Origin: Gemmatimonadaceae bacterium
Lineage (GTDB): Bacteria; Gemmatimonadota; Gemmatimonadetes; Gemmatimonadales; Gemmatimonadaceae
Assembly: GCA_020852815.1 (NCBI GenBank)
Contig: JADZAN010000023.1
Location: forward strand, 1-64,000
Direction of reading: 5' to 3'
DNA length: 64,000 bases
Of this stretch, positions 6,046-14,614 are shown in pieces; positions within the stretch are counted from its first letter, which is position 1; each line of letters opens with the position of its first letter. Under the pieces are notes generated by a model that was not told where the DNA came from, ran no database searches, and was given only the letters and a program-made list of their open reading frames with translations. Both the position numbers and the translations under genes were made by a program.

Positions 6046-8046
6046 CTACCACCCACCGCCCCCGCCCCCGCCAGAACTCCCGCCGCCGCCGGAACTCCCG
6101 CCTCCCGAGCTGCTCGACGCCTTCGAGACCCCCGCGGCGACCGAGGAGGCGGCCGCGACCCACATCCCGCTCGACCCGCCGCCGGCGAAGCCGCCACCCC
6201 CGCCAAAGCCCGACCACGACGAGCCGCCTGACGAGCCCGTGCCTGACGAGCCGTCGCTCGACGTCCACGACGAGCCTGACGTTGCTCGACTCATCGAGCT
6301 CGAGTTCGCGGCGCCAAACGCCTTGAACCAGCCGTCCATCTGCGAGGCCAGCCCGAGCCCGATGAGCCACGGGAACCAGTCGTCGTCGAGGCGCGGCTCC
6401 GGCTTCCGCAACTCAGCGGCGAGGTAGCGCCGCGCGCGCGTCATCTCGCGGCGCAGGCGCATCCAGCGCGTCCCGCGACGCCACATCGCCATGCGCAACG
6501 TCCCGTACGTGACGGCGATCCCGAGGAGTGCCAGCGCCACGAGCACCACGATCCCTACACGATTGAAGCCGGAGAGCGTGATGAAGAGGAAGGCCGTCGA
6601 GAGCACCGCGAGCGGGACGAGGAACGAGGCGGCACCGCGCCCGGCCCCATCCACGCGACTTCGCCATGCATACGCCACCGGGAGTAGGATGGGGAGGAAG
6701 AGAACAAACGACACGAAGAGCCCCGGGATGCCCACCACCACGTCGTAGCTGCCATCGGCGGCGTTGGCGATGATGGCCACCGCACTAACGATGAACAGCA
6801 CAAGTATCGGCCACCACGGCGGGACCGGCGTCGGCTCGTCGTCGGGGATGAGCGCCTGCACCATCTCCTTGAGTCGCGGCTCGATCTTCCCCGCCGGGTT
6901 GAAGCCGGAATTGTTGTAGTGCTTTCGGATGTCGTCCGACGTGACCTCCTTGCGCCCGCCAAAGAAGAGACCGTTCACGAGATCGCGCTCGTAGTCGCGC
7001 AGGTCGTTGCGGTCGGCGAGGAGCTCCATGTGCAGCGTGTTGCTGCTGAAGATCCAGAACTTCGTCGTCTCCACGCGACTCTTGATCTTCCTCTCCGACT
7101 CGAGCCGCGCCAGCACCGCTGTCACCTCGGCGGCGCCGGTGTTCTCGTCCCACGCGGCCCCCACCACCTCGGGGGCGTGTTGGAAGATCACGCGATCGAG
7201 CCACGCCTCGTCGATCGCTGTCCCGTCATCGAGTGAGGCGAAGCGCCCCAGCCTCGACTCGCGACGAAAGAACCAGGTGAGGAGGAGGAGAATCGCCGCC
7301 ACATAGGCGCCGGCGAGCGCGTAGCGTTGTGACGCCGGCGCGCCGGTGACGACGCCTGAGGGGCGGCCCTCGCCGGTGAACGTGAGGGGGATGTTGACGA
7401 CATAGCCGATCCAGGCGTCGAGCGGGAGCGGGCCAAACTCTCCCGTGAAACCGTCAGGCGCTTTCCACACCGGGTCGAGCGTCAGCTTGAGCGTGAACTC
7501 CTGGATGGGTCCCTGATGCTCGGTGAAGGCGAAGTCGTGATCGAGGCGGAACGCCTTCCCCGATTCTCCTTCCTCCAACAGGATGTGGCTGTAGCGAAAG
7601 TCGAGGCGGTATGTACGCTCATCGGCGTTGAACGGCGGATCGCCCTCCAGGCGCGCTCGCCAGCGAAGGGCGCCTGACCCAGCGAAGTCGTAGCCGTCCA
7701 CGACGTCGGTGTTCCCTTCCTCCATTGGGAGTTCGCGGCCGGTCAACGTGTCGAGGCGCACCATCCGTTCGAAGGTGAAGCGCTGCGGCACCGAGTGTGT
7801 GAAGCTGCGCTCGCCGCCGTTCCAATCGCCGGTGAAGACGATCGTCTGCGTCTCCTTGACGTGCAGTACCGCGGCGCTGTCGAGATGCGCCTCGACGTGC
7901 ATGCGCCGCCAGTGCAGCTCGCGACTCTGCGAGCGAAGCGGCGACGCGACGAAGACGAGCGACAACGACAGCGACACGGCGATGCCGGCCAGCCACCGCT
8001 GGCGGTCCACCCATCGCCCCAACCAGCCATCGTTTCGAACGCCCAT
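6046..8046 (-). CDS. DUF2207 family membrane protein
   Basis: This 666-residue protein has the DUF2207 layout. An N-terminal signal/transmembrane helix is followed by an extracytoplasmic beta-rich domain starting RELHWRRMHVEAHLDSAAVLHVKETQTIVFTGDWNGGERSF (roughly residues 40-240), a transmembrane helix near 243-260, a cytoplasmic helical region with LDRVIFQHAPEVVGAAWDENTG, then four more predicted transmembrane helices around 405-515. The last 80 or so residues are almost only Ser and Gly and end in Gly-Gly-Trp, the usual tail of this family. Function is not established. The ATG chosen precedes the signal sequence directly; upstream in-frame extension overlaps the divergent promoter region. 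Confidence 0.8.
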   Translation of the reverse strand: MGVRNDGWLGRWVDRQRWLAGIAVSLSLSLVFVASPLRSQSRELHWRRMHVEAHLDSAAVLHVKETQTIVFTGDWNGGERSFTHSVPQRFTFERMVRLDTLTGRELPMEEGNTDVVDGYDFAGSGALRWRARLEGDPPFNADERTYRLDFRYSHILLEEGESGKAFRLDHDFAFTEHQGPIQEFTLKLTLDPVWKAPDGFTGEFGPLPLDAWIGYVVNIPLTFTGEGRPSGVVTGAPASQRYALAGAYVAAILLLLTWFFRRESRLGRFASLDDGTAIDEAWLDRVIFQHAPEVVGAAWDENTGAAEVTAVLARLESERKIKSRVETTKFWIFSSNTLHMELLADRNDLRDYERDLVNGLFFGGRKEVTSDDIRKHYNNSGFNPAGKIEPRLKEMVQALIPDDEPTPVPPWWPILVLFIVSAVAIIANAADGSYDVVVGIPGLFVSFVLFLPILLPVAYAWRSRVDGAGRGAASFLVPLAVLSTAFLFITLSGFNRVGIVVLVALALLGIAVTYGTLRMAMWRRGTRWMRLRREMTRARRYLAAELRKPEPRLDDDWFPWLIGLGLASQMDGWFKAFGAANSSSMSRATSGSSWTSSDGSSGTGSSGGSSWSGFGGGGGFAGGGSSGMWVAAASSVAAGVSKASSSSGGGSSGGGGSSGGGGGGGW

Positions 8047-8267
8047 GGTCGCCAAGAGTGAGGGAAGTTCCGCCGTACGCGCCTCGCGCGCCGAAGCTAC
8101 CACCCCCCACTGCGCCCGCCACCCCCGCCGGTGTCGCCGCACGCCCTCCCACACCCCAGATTCCCCCCACGATCCCACCGTCTCTTCCCTTCCCTCCAAA
8201 CACCAAAGCCTCCAACTCTCGCCGCTCCCTTCGCGCCTTCGCGCCCACCATATCCCCGCCCTCCGCC

Positions 8268-9674
8268 ATGACCACCCGCCGCACCTTTGTCACCCAACTC
8301 GGCGCCTCCCTCGCCGCCGCGAGTGCCGCCGCCCAGTCCCTTGCCGCCGAGCCTAGCGACGGACAGCCGCGCGGCTCCGAACGCCTCCTGGTGGAGAATC
8401 CGCTGCATCCCACGCCCGCCCCCGTTGGCGTCGACCGGCTCCCGTTGGAATGGTACCAGGCACAGTCGCGCCGCCTGCGCGAGCGCGCGCGCGAGCGCGG
8501 CGTCGACGCGATCCTCCTGCAGAGCGACACCAACCTGGTCTACTTCACCGGCTGCTTTCGCGGGAGCGGCGAGCGTACCACGTGGGCGCTGCTGCCGACC
8601 AACGAAGCGGACACCGTCTACTGGTACTCCCCCGCCATCGACCGCGACCTCATCACGTCGTGGTGGTGCACCGAGAACGACTACTACTTCTGCTATCCGC
8701 ACGCCGAGGGTGGTTTCCCACACCGCGGGGAGCTCTCGCGCGGCAAGCGAGTCGACCTGTGGGCGTGGGTGCTGGAGAAGCTTGCCGCTCGCGGGCTGGG
8801 GGAGAAGGTGATCGGGCTCGACCGCGAGCTCACGCCGTCGGCGCAGCGCACCTTTAGTCGCGTGCTCCCCAAGGCGCGCAACGTGGAGATCGACGACATC
8901 TGCCTCGACATGCAGGTCATCAAGACGCCGGCGGAGATTGCGCTCACGCAGCGAGCGTATCGCTACTTCGACCGCATCCACGCCTTTGCGCGCGACTACA
9001 TCCTCGAGCACGGGACGAGCACGACCGACTACCAGATTGGCCAGGCGCTGGCGTCGTACGGGATCAACCTGATGATGCGCGACGTGAAGCGCGACGGGAA
9101 ACCGCACAGCGCCGTGGGGATGGACGTGACCGGCAACTACGTGCGCACCGGCGTCGCCACCGCGTACCCGCACCCCAACCAGTTCTTCCACGCGCAGGTG
9201 CAACGCGCTCAGCCGCTCTACGTCAACTGCGACATCCTGCTGGGCGGCTACGGCGGCGAGGGGTATCGCAACTACATCCTCCTCCCCTCCACGCCGCAGC
9301 ACGACCGCATGTGGAACGTGGTGCGCGACACCGTGCAGATGATCGTGGAGGAAACCAAGCCGGGCGCCGTCTGCTCGGAGATCGCCTACAAGGTGCACCA
9401 GTACCAGGTGAAGTCGGGGATGCAGGACTTCATCTATCACCGCCCGGGGCACGGACAGGGGCAGAACTTCGTGGGGCACCAGCCGCCGTTCCTCGCGTTA
9501 GGCGACGACACCGTGGTGCGCGCGGGAATGACGTTCTCGGTCGAGCCCGGGCTCTACGACGAGAAGAGCGGGATCGGGATCAACCCCAGCGATCGCCTGG
9601 TGGTGCTGGAGGATCGTGCCGTGCTGATGTCGCGAATACCCTTCTCGCGGGAGTGGAGCTATCTCGACGTCTGA
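8268..9674 (+). CDS. M24-fold (creatinase/prolidase-like) protein with Tat-type leader
   Basis: About 468 residues. The N-terminus (TTRRTFVTQLGASLAAASAAAQS) looks like a twin-arginine leader, so the protein is probably exported folded. The rest is a creatinase N-terminal domain followed by an M24 'pita-bread' domain, as in Xaa-Pro aminopeptidases. Compared with the five metal ligands of PepP, I find the first Asp (NCDILLGGYGG), the His (RPGHGQG) and the first Glu (SVEPGLY). The second Asp is not obvious (GYRNY where D-x-T-R is expected), and the final Glu is replaced (GIGINPSD where G-x-R-x-E-D is expected). It may therefore be a metal-independent, creatinase-like hydrolase or inactive. The start is the ATG directly before the RR motif. 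Confidence 0.8.
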   Translation: MTTRRTFVTQLGASLAAASAAAQSLAAEPSDGQPRGSERLLVENPLHPTPAPVGVDRLPLEWYQAQSRRLRERARERGVDAILLQSDTNLVYFTGCFRGSGERTTWALLPTNEADTVYWYSPAIDRDLITSWWCTENDYYFCYPHAEGGFPHRGELSRGKRVDLWAWVLEKLAARGLGEKVIGLDRELTPSAQRTFSRVLPKARNVEIDDICLDMQVIKTPAEIALTQRAYRYFDRIHAFARDYILEHGTSTTDYQIGQALASYGINLMMRDVKRDGKPHSAVGMDVTGNYVRTGVATAYPHPNQFFHAQVQRAQPLYVNCDILLGGYGGEGYRNYILLPSTPQHDRMWNVVRDTVQMIVEETKPGAVCSEIAYKVHQYQVKSGMQDFIYHRPGHGQGQNFVGHQPPFLALGDDTVVRAGMTFSVEPGLYDEKSGIGINPSDRLVVLEDRAVLMSRIPFSREWSYLDV

Positions 9675-9680
9675 TACTGA

Positions 9681-9738
9681 GAGGACGAGAGGACGAGAGG
9701 ACGAGAGGACGAGAAGCCTGTCCCAGCGAAGGCTGGGA
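9681..9738 (+). repeat. 8-nt tandem repeat followed by REP-type palindrome (possible terminator)
   Basis: Four exact copies of GAGGACGA (9681-9712) follow the M24 gene stop. Just after lies TCCCAGC-GAAG-GCTGGGA (9721-9738), a perfect seven-pair hairpin identical in its arms to the palindromes at 161-174, 802-817 and 1067-1082. It could act as a terminator for the M24 gene. Confidence 0.6.
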
Positions 9739-9806
9739 ACGAGAGGTTGACCGGGCGAGCGGGGGGAACGAGGGCGTGCAGGGGGATGGTACCTTGATGA
9801 CCTGAA

Positions 9807-9825
9807 ACATATGTGCGCGGCGCAC
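9807..9825 (+). promoter_or_regulatory. Palindromic site upstream of the PadR gene, possible autoregulatory operator
   Basis: ACATATGT (9807-9814) is a perfect palindrome overlapping a second one, GTGCGC-G-GCGCAC (9813-9825), 12 bases before the PadR ATG. PadR proteins commonly bind palindromes with ATGT/ACAT halves in their own promoters, so this is a candidate operator. Assignment rests on position and symmetry only. Confidence 0.4.
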
Positions 9826-9836
9826 GTAGTCGGGGC

Positions 9837-10211
9837 ATGACGCCTGAATCGCCGACACACGGACAACCCGGCGCGCTCCCACTGCGACCGGTCGAGTTCG
9901 AGATCCTGCTCGCCCTCGCACTGGGAGAACGGCACGGCTACGCCATCATCCGCGAGGTGGAGCGGCGGAGCGAGGGGGGCGTTCGACTGGAGACGGGGAC
10001 GCTGTATCGGGCGCTCCAGCGGCTGGTGCAGGGAGGAATGGTCACTCCCGTCGAGCGCCGGACCACCGAGCCGTCGGAAGACGAGCGGCGGCGCTACTAC
10101 GCACTGACGCCGCACGGGCGCGGAGTCGCGGCTGCGGAGGCGGCACGCATGGCTCGCCTCGTAGCCGCGGCGCAGGCGGCGCAGCTCATCCCGGGTGCGG
10201 GGCTGCCGTGA
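9837..10211 (+). CDS. PadR family transcriptional regulator
   Basis: A protein of 124 residues with the PadR winged-helix pattern: PVEFEILLALALGERHGYAIIREVERRSEGGVRLETGTLYRALQRLVQGGMVTPVE, then RRRYYALTPHGRGVAAAEAARM in the wing and dimerisation helix. Such regulators usually repress a neighbouring transporter operon and respond to small lipophilic compounds. The stop overlaps the GTG of the permease gene (GTGA), so the two are co-translated. A GTG 24 bases upstream is also in frame, but it lies inside the palindromic site, so I prefer the ATG. Confidence 0.88.
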   Translation: MTPESPTHGQPGALPLRPVEFEILLALALGERHGYAIIREVERRSEGGVRLETGTLYRALQRLVQGGMVTPVERRTTEPSEDERRRYYALTPHGRGVAAAEAARMARLVAAAQAAQLIPGAGLP

Positions 10212-12946
10212 GCACCGCCGGCGACAATCCCAATGACCGCCCGCTGGGTCGGGGTGCCCCGGACCGCATCGAGCGCACGGCCCGCGCCTTCCACCGCGCG
10301 CTGTTGCGTGCCTATCCGCGCGACTTCCGCGAGGAGTTCGGGCTCGACATGGACGAGACGTTCGCCGATCGCTGGCGCGACGCACGGTCACGGGGCGAAT
10401 GGGCAATCGCGCGACTCCTCATCGGCTCCACGGTCGACGCGGCGCGCACCGCCGTCGCGACGCATCTCCGCGCCATCTCCCCCCCTCGTGACATGCTGCA
10501 CCTCCAGGACCTTCGTCATGCCGTCCGCCTGCTGCGGCGCACCCCCGCCTTTACGCTGCTCACGCTCTTCGTGCTCGCCGGCGGGATGGGGGTGAGCATC
10601 TTCACCTTCTCCTTCCTTTATACAGCGATCGTGCGCCCCATTCCGCTCAGCGACGGCGCTCGAATGGTGCGCGTGCAGCAACGCGTGGGTGGTTCGGTGC
10701 GGGGGATCGACGCCGTGGACCTCGCCACGATCCGTCCACAGCTCACGATGCTGTCGGCAGTTGGGGGTTGGATGGCGCGCGACGCGATCCTCGGCGATGA
10801 CAACGGCACGAGCGCGCGCCGCGTGATCGAGGCGACGGCGGTGGAGTGGAGCACCTTCGATCTCACGCGAACGCCCCCCGCCATGGGGCGCGCCTTCCGC
10901 GCCGACGACGAGCGGCCCGGCGCCGCGCCGGTGATCGTGCTGGGGCATCGGCTGTGGCAGGTGGCGTTTGGCGGCGACCGCGGCATCATCGGGCGTCGCA
11001 TCGTGCTGGACGGCACCGCGACGGAGGTGATTGGGGTGATGCCGAGCGGCTTTGCCTTCCCGGTGGCCGCCGAGTCGTGGGTCCCGTTAGGCGCCGCCGT
11101 TCGCACCGTGACGGAACGGGGACACTACACTGTGAATGTCTTCGCTCGCCTGGCCAGCGGGGCAACGCGTGCCGACGCGGAGCGGGAAGTGGAGGTGCTC
11201 CTGCAGCGTGCATGGCGCGACCGCCCCGTTTCTGCCGACTCCGCCGAGACATCGGCCGGCGGTGCGCCGCGCGCGCTGGTGCGCACCTTCCCCATGGCGC
11301 AGATGGGGGATGAAGGGCCGGTCGTCTTCACGCTGCTCAACCTGATGGCGGCGCTCATCCTGCTGCTGGCGTGCGTGAACGTGGCCAACCTGCTGTTGGC
11401 GCGCGCCAACGAGCGTGCGCGCGAGATGGCGGTGCGGCTGGCGTTAGGCGCGTCGCGCGCCCGGCTGGCGGTGCAGGCGCTGTGGGAGCCCGTCATCCTC
11501 GTCGCGGTGGGTGGAACGATGGCGACGGCGCTGGCCGCCTGGGGGCTGGACGTCGTGAACGCCTGGGCGCAGCACCACCTGGAGGGGAACCTCGCCTTCT
11601 GGTGGGTCTGGCGGATGGACGGGACGACGCTGCTTGCGGCTGGCGGCTTCATGACGGCCACGCTCGCCGCGCTGGGAGGGGTGATGGCCGTGCGGGCGAC
11701 GGGGACGCGATACACGGCGGTGTTACGCGATGGCGCACGCTCGGGCCTCCGCGGCGCCGGGCGCGCGGCGCGCCTCCTCGTCGCCACACAAGTCGCCACC
11801 GTCACCGTGCTGATGTTCTTCGGCGTGCTCTCGGCGGTCGCGGCACGGACGCTCGAGCGCATGAACCCCGGCTACGACACCCGCAACCTGCTCGCCAGCG
11901 GCATCGACAGCGACGCCGATCGACAGGGCACACCAGCGCAGCGGCGCGCCCTGTGGTCGCGCCTCTACGACGGGCTGGGGGCGCGACCGGAGATCGAGGA
12001 CCGCGTGCTGCGCGCGCGAATCGGCGCGCTCGATTCCGAGAGCGGCGCGCTGGAGTTCGGCGACGGGCGAACGCATGGCGCCGATGCCCGTCCGCGCGCG
12101 TGGGTATATGCCTCGCTCGGAGCGCTCGACGCGTTAGGCATCGCCACCGTCGAGGGACGGCAGCTGCTGGACAGCGACCGCGACGGGCAGCCGCTCGTGG
12201 CCCTCGTGAGCCGCTCGCTGGCACGAAGCGCCTGGCCCGGTCGATCTGCGATTGGCGAGCGGTTGCGGCTCCCGGGGACCGGGGAGCGCGCCGAGGATGC
12301 ATGGCGCACCGTGGTGGGCGTGGCGGAGGACGTGCAATACGGCGAGGAGTTCTCCCGAAACCGCGGCGCGGAGGCGGTGTACGTCCCGCTCGCCCAGCAC
12401 GACGCACCCGCGGTCTCGATCGCCTTTCGCCACCGCGGCGACGCGACCGCCGCGCAGGCCGCGCTGCACGCCACCTTCGCCGCCATCGACCCGCGCCTCG
12501 CCCCCTCGCGCGTGACGACGTATGACGAGGTGCTGGAGAAGTCAGCGCTCATCGCGAACTCTGTCACGCGCCTCTTCGCGCTCTGCTTCGGCTTCGCCTT
12601 GCTGCTGGCGGTGAGCGGGACGTACGGCGTCATGTCGCGCGCGATGGCGCTCCGTGTGCGCGAGATCGGCATCCGCCGCGCGCTCGGTGCGCCGGACGCC
12701 AGCATCCGGCGCCTCCTCCTGGGCCAGGGCGCTCGCCAGCTCGGCGTCGGCGCGATCGTCGCCCTCCCCCTCATGCTCATGGTGGGGCTCGCCTTCTCCC
12801 GCTTCTTCCCGCTCTCCCCGTGGATCGCGTCGGCGAGCGGCTTTGCCGTGTCGTCAGCCATCGTCGCCGTGGTCCTGGCCGCCAGCTGGATTCCGGCGCG
12901 ACGGGCCCTGGGTGTGCCCCCGCAGGCGGCGCTGGCGAGCGAGTAG
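10208..12946 (+). CDS. ADOP-type (duplicated MacB/FtsX) ABC transporter permease
   Basis: The 912-residue protein starts with a cytoplasmic segment typical of ADOP (Acidobacterial Duplicated Orphan Permease) proteins (HRALLRAYPRDFREEFGLDMDETFADRWRDAR, residues 29-60). It then has two MacB periplasmic-core plus FtsX permease units. Transmembrane segments appear near residues 113-145, 374-398, 430, 478, 521-545, 788-811, 848-866 and 878-896. Two copies of the FtsX signature are visible: R-E-M-A-V-R-L-A-L-G-A-S after the second segment and REIGIRRALGAPDASIRRLL near residue 815. No ATPase subunit is encoded nearby, which fits the 'orphan' habit. Substrate is unknown; PadR-linked members are thought to be efflux or extrusion systems. 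The GTG start overlaps the PadR stop. Confidence 0.88.
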   Translation: MSTAGDNPNDRPLGRGAPDRIERTARAFHRALLRAYPRDFREEFGLDMDETFADRWRDARSRGEWAIARLLIGSTVDAARTAVATHLRAISPPRDMLHLQDLRHAVRLLRRTPAFTLLTLFVLAGGMGVSIFTFSFLYTAIVRPIPLSDGARMVRVQQRVGGSVRGIDAVDLATIRPQLTMLSAVGGWMARDAILGDDNGTSARRVIEATAVEWSTFDLTRTPPAMGRAFRADDERPGAAPVIVLGHRLWQVAFGGDRGIIGRRIVLDGTATEVIGVMPSGFAFPVAAESWVPLGAAVRTVTERGHYTVNVFARLASGATRADAEREVEVLLQRAWRDRPVSADSAETSAGGAPRALVRTFPMAQMGDEGPVVFTLLNLMAALILLLACVNVANLLLARANERAREMAVRLALGASRARLAVQALWEPVILVAVGGTMATALAAWGLDVVNAWAQHHLEGNLAFWWVWRMDGTTLLAAGGFMTATLAALGGVMAVRATGTRYTAVLRDGARSGLRGAGRAARLLVATQVATVTVLMFFGVLSAVAARTLERMNPGYDTRNLLASGIDSDADRQGTPAQRRALWSRLYDGLGARPEIEDRVLRARIGALDSESGALEFGDGRTHGADARPRAWVYASLGALDALGIATVEGRQLLDSDRDGQPLVALVSRSLARSAWPGRSAIGERLRLPGTGERAEDAWRTVVGVAEDVQYGEEFSRNRGAEAVYVPLAQHDAPAVSIAFRHRGDATAAQAALHATFAAIDPRLAPSRVTTYDEVLEKSALIANSVTRLFALCFGFALLLAVSGTYGVMSRAMALRVREIGIRRALGAPDASIRRLLLGQGARQLGVGAIVALPLMLMVGLAFSRFFPLSPWIASASGFAVSSAIVAVVLAASWIPARRALGVPPQAALASE

Positions 12947-13006
12947 GCGGGGGGCGACCGGGTATAGCCACCGGCGTTCGCTTCCGGTAGAATCCCGCCA
13001 GCTTTC

Positions 13007-13035
13007 ACGGCGCAAAAACGTTTCCACTGCGCCGT
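13007..13035 (+). promoter_or_regulatory. Candidate LacI-type operator inside an inverted repeat upstream of malQ
   Basis: ACGGCGCA (13007-13014) and TGCGCCGT (13028-13035) are perfect inverted arms enclosing AAAACGTTTCC. The core AAAAACGTTTCC (13014-13025) matches 10 of 12 positions of the perfect palindrome GGAAACGTTTCC in front of susC. A central CG flanked by A/T runs is the hallmark of LacI/GalR-family operators. It lies about 80 bp before the malQ ATG. Confidence 0.45.
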
Positions 13036-13111
13036 CTGGGCGGATCGCCCTGATCTGTCAGCTTGGCGAGCGCGCACGCCCGTTCTCCTCTCGATCACGC
13101 CGCATCGCACC

Positions 13112-14578
13112 ATGACGTTTCCGCGAAACGCCGGCCTGCTCCTTCACCCGACGTCGCTTCCCGGCCCGCACGGCATTGGCGACCTGGGCCCCGAGGCCCA
13201 TCGCTTTCTCGACTTCCTGTCGCAGGCCGGGCTCAAGATCTGGCAGGTCCTCCCCCTTGGCCCCACCGGCTACGGCGACTCGCCGTATCAGTGCTTCTCG
13301 GCGTTCGCCGGCAATCCGGCGCTCATCCACGCGCCCGGTGAGGGGGGCGACTTTCCGCTCCACACGGTCGACTTTGCGCGCGTGGTCCCGCACAAGCAAG
13401 CGCTCCTGCGCGCGGCGATCGATCGCTTCACGCCGGACGCCGCTTATATCGCCTTCGTGGCGCGCGAGATCGACTGGCTGGACGACTTCTCGCTCTTCAT
13501 GGCGCTCAAGCAGGCGCATGGCGGGGTTGCCTGGACCGACTGGGAGCCGGGCGCAGCGCAGCGCGACGCGGCGGCGCTGGCCGAGTGGCGCGTGACGCTC
13601 GCCGACTCCATCGAGCGTATCCGCCGCGAGCAGTACTTCTTCTTCGCGCAATTTCTGGCGCTCAAGGCGGCGGCGGCCGCGCGCGGCATCCAGCTCATGG
13701 GCGACCTTCCCATCTACGTTGCCCACGACTCGGCAGACGTGTGGGCCAATCGCGAGCTGTTCAAGCTCAAACCCGACGGGCGGTTGCTCACGCAGGCCGG
13801 CGTCCCGCCCGATTACTTCAGCGCCACCGGCCAGTTGTGGGGGAACCCGATCTACGACTGGGATGCCTTGGCCAAGACGGGGTATGCCTGGTGGATCCGT
13901 CGCATGCGCGCCGCCTTTCAGCTGTTCGACCTGGTGCGCATCGACCATTTCCGCGGCTTCGAGGCGTACTGGGAGGTGCCGGGCGACGAGGTGACGGCGA
14001 TCAACGGGTCGTGGACGCCGGGGCCCGGCGCCGCGCTGTTCGAGGCGATCGAGGGGGCGTTAGGCAAGCTCCCCATCGTGGCCGAGAACCTGGGGCTCAT
14101 CACGCCGGCCGTGGAGGCGCTGCGCGAGCGCTTCGGCTTCCCGGGAATGAGCATTCTGCAGTTCGCCTTTGGGGGAGACGGGCAGGCGAGCGAGTTCAAG
14201 CCGCACAACTTCCCGCGCGACCGCGTGGTGTACACGGGGACGCACGACAACGACACGACGATGGGGTGGTGGAACTCGACCGGCGCCGGCGACTCGACGC
14301 GTTCGGCGGAAGACGTGGCGCGCGAGAAGTCGTACGCGATGCGCTACCTCAATACCGACGGGCGCGAGATGCACTGGGTGCTGATGCGCGCCGCGCTGGC
14401 CTCGGTGGCGAACACCGTGCTCGTCCCCATGCAGGATGTGCTGGGGCTGGGGAGCGAGGCGCGGATGAACCTCCCGGGGCGCCAGGGGGGCAACTGGGGG
14501 TTCCGCTACTCGTGGGACCAGGTGACGCCGGAGATTGCCGCTCGCCTGCGCGAGCTGGTGACGCTGTATGACCGTTAG
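13112..14578 (+). CDS. malQ: 4-alpha-glucanotransferase (amylomaltase)
   Basis: At 488 residues this is close to the normal length of GH77 amylomaltases, which transfer maltosyl or longer glucan chains between malto-oligosaccharides and release glucose in the cytoplasm. The N-terminal GH77 signature RNAGLLLHPTSLPGPHGIGDLG is clear, as are GYGDSPYQCFSAFAGNP, the nucleophile region LVRIDHFRGFEAYWEVP (Asp near residue 278), the acid/base region IVAENLG (Glu near 323) and the third carboxylate in YTGTHDNDTTMGWW (Asp near 379). The stop codon is the TAG inside a CGTTAGGC word. It is followed 36 bp on by a sugar permease and then a GH13 hydrolase, so it belongs to a maltodextrin block. A LacI-type site lies upstream. 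Confidence 0.95.
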   Translation: MTFPRNAGLLLHPTSLPGPHGIGDLGPEAHRFLDFLSQAGLKIWQVLPLGPTGYGDSPYQCFSAFAGNPALIHAPGEGGDFPLHTVDFARVVPHKQALLRAAIDRFTPDAAYIAFVAREIDWLDDFSLFMALKQAHGGVAWTDWEPGAAQRDAAALAEWRVTLADSIERIRREQYFFFAQFLALKAAAAARGIQLMGDLPIYVAHDSADVWANRELFKLKPDGRLLTQAGVPPDYFSATGQLWGNPIYDWDALAKTGYAWWIRRMRAAFQLFDLVRIDHFRGFEAYWEVPGDEVTAINGSWTPGPGAALFEAIEGALGKLPIVAENLGLITPAVEALRERFGFPGMSILQFAFGGDGQASEFKPHNFPRDRVVYTGTHDNDTTMGWWNSTGAGDSTRSAEDVAREKSYAMRYLNTDGREMHWVLMRAALASVANTVLVPMQDVLGLGSEARMNLPGRQGGNWGFRYSWDQVTPEIAARLRELVTLYDR

Positions 14579-14614
14579 GCAGCGCGTGACTTCCTGCAGC
14601 GAGGCACAGGAGCG

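Noticed and set aside
9681-9712. Tandem repeats here, at 26170-26235 and at 53166-53240 as CRISPR arrays
   Set aside because: The units are 8, 11 and 20 bases, directly abutting, with no spacers and no cas genes.
13116-13130. CGTTTC-CGC-GAAACG at the first codons of malQ as a second LacI operator
   Set aside because: The half-sites face the opposite way from LacI-type AAACG-CGTTT symmetry and it lies inside the coding sequence. It is probably chance.
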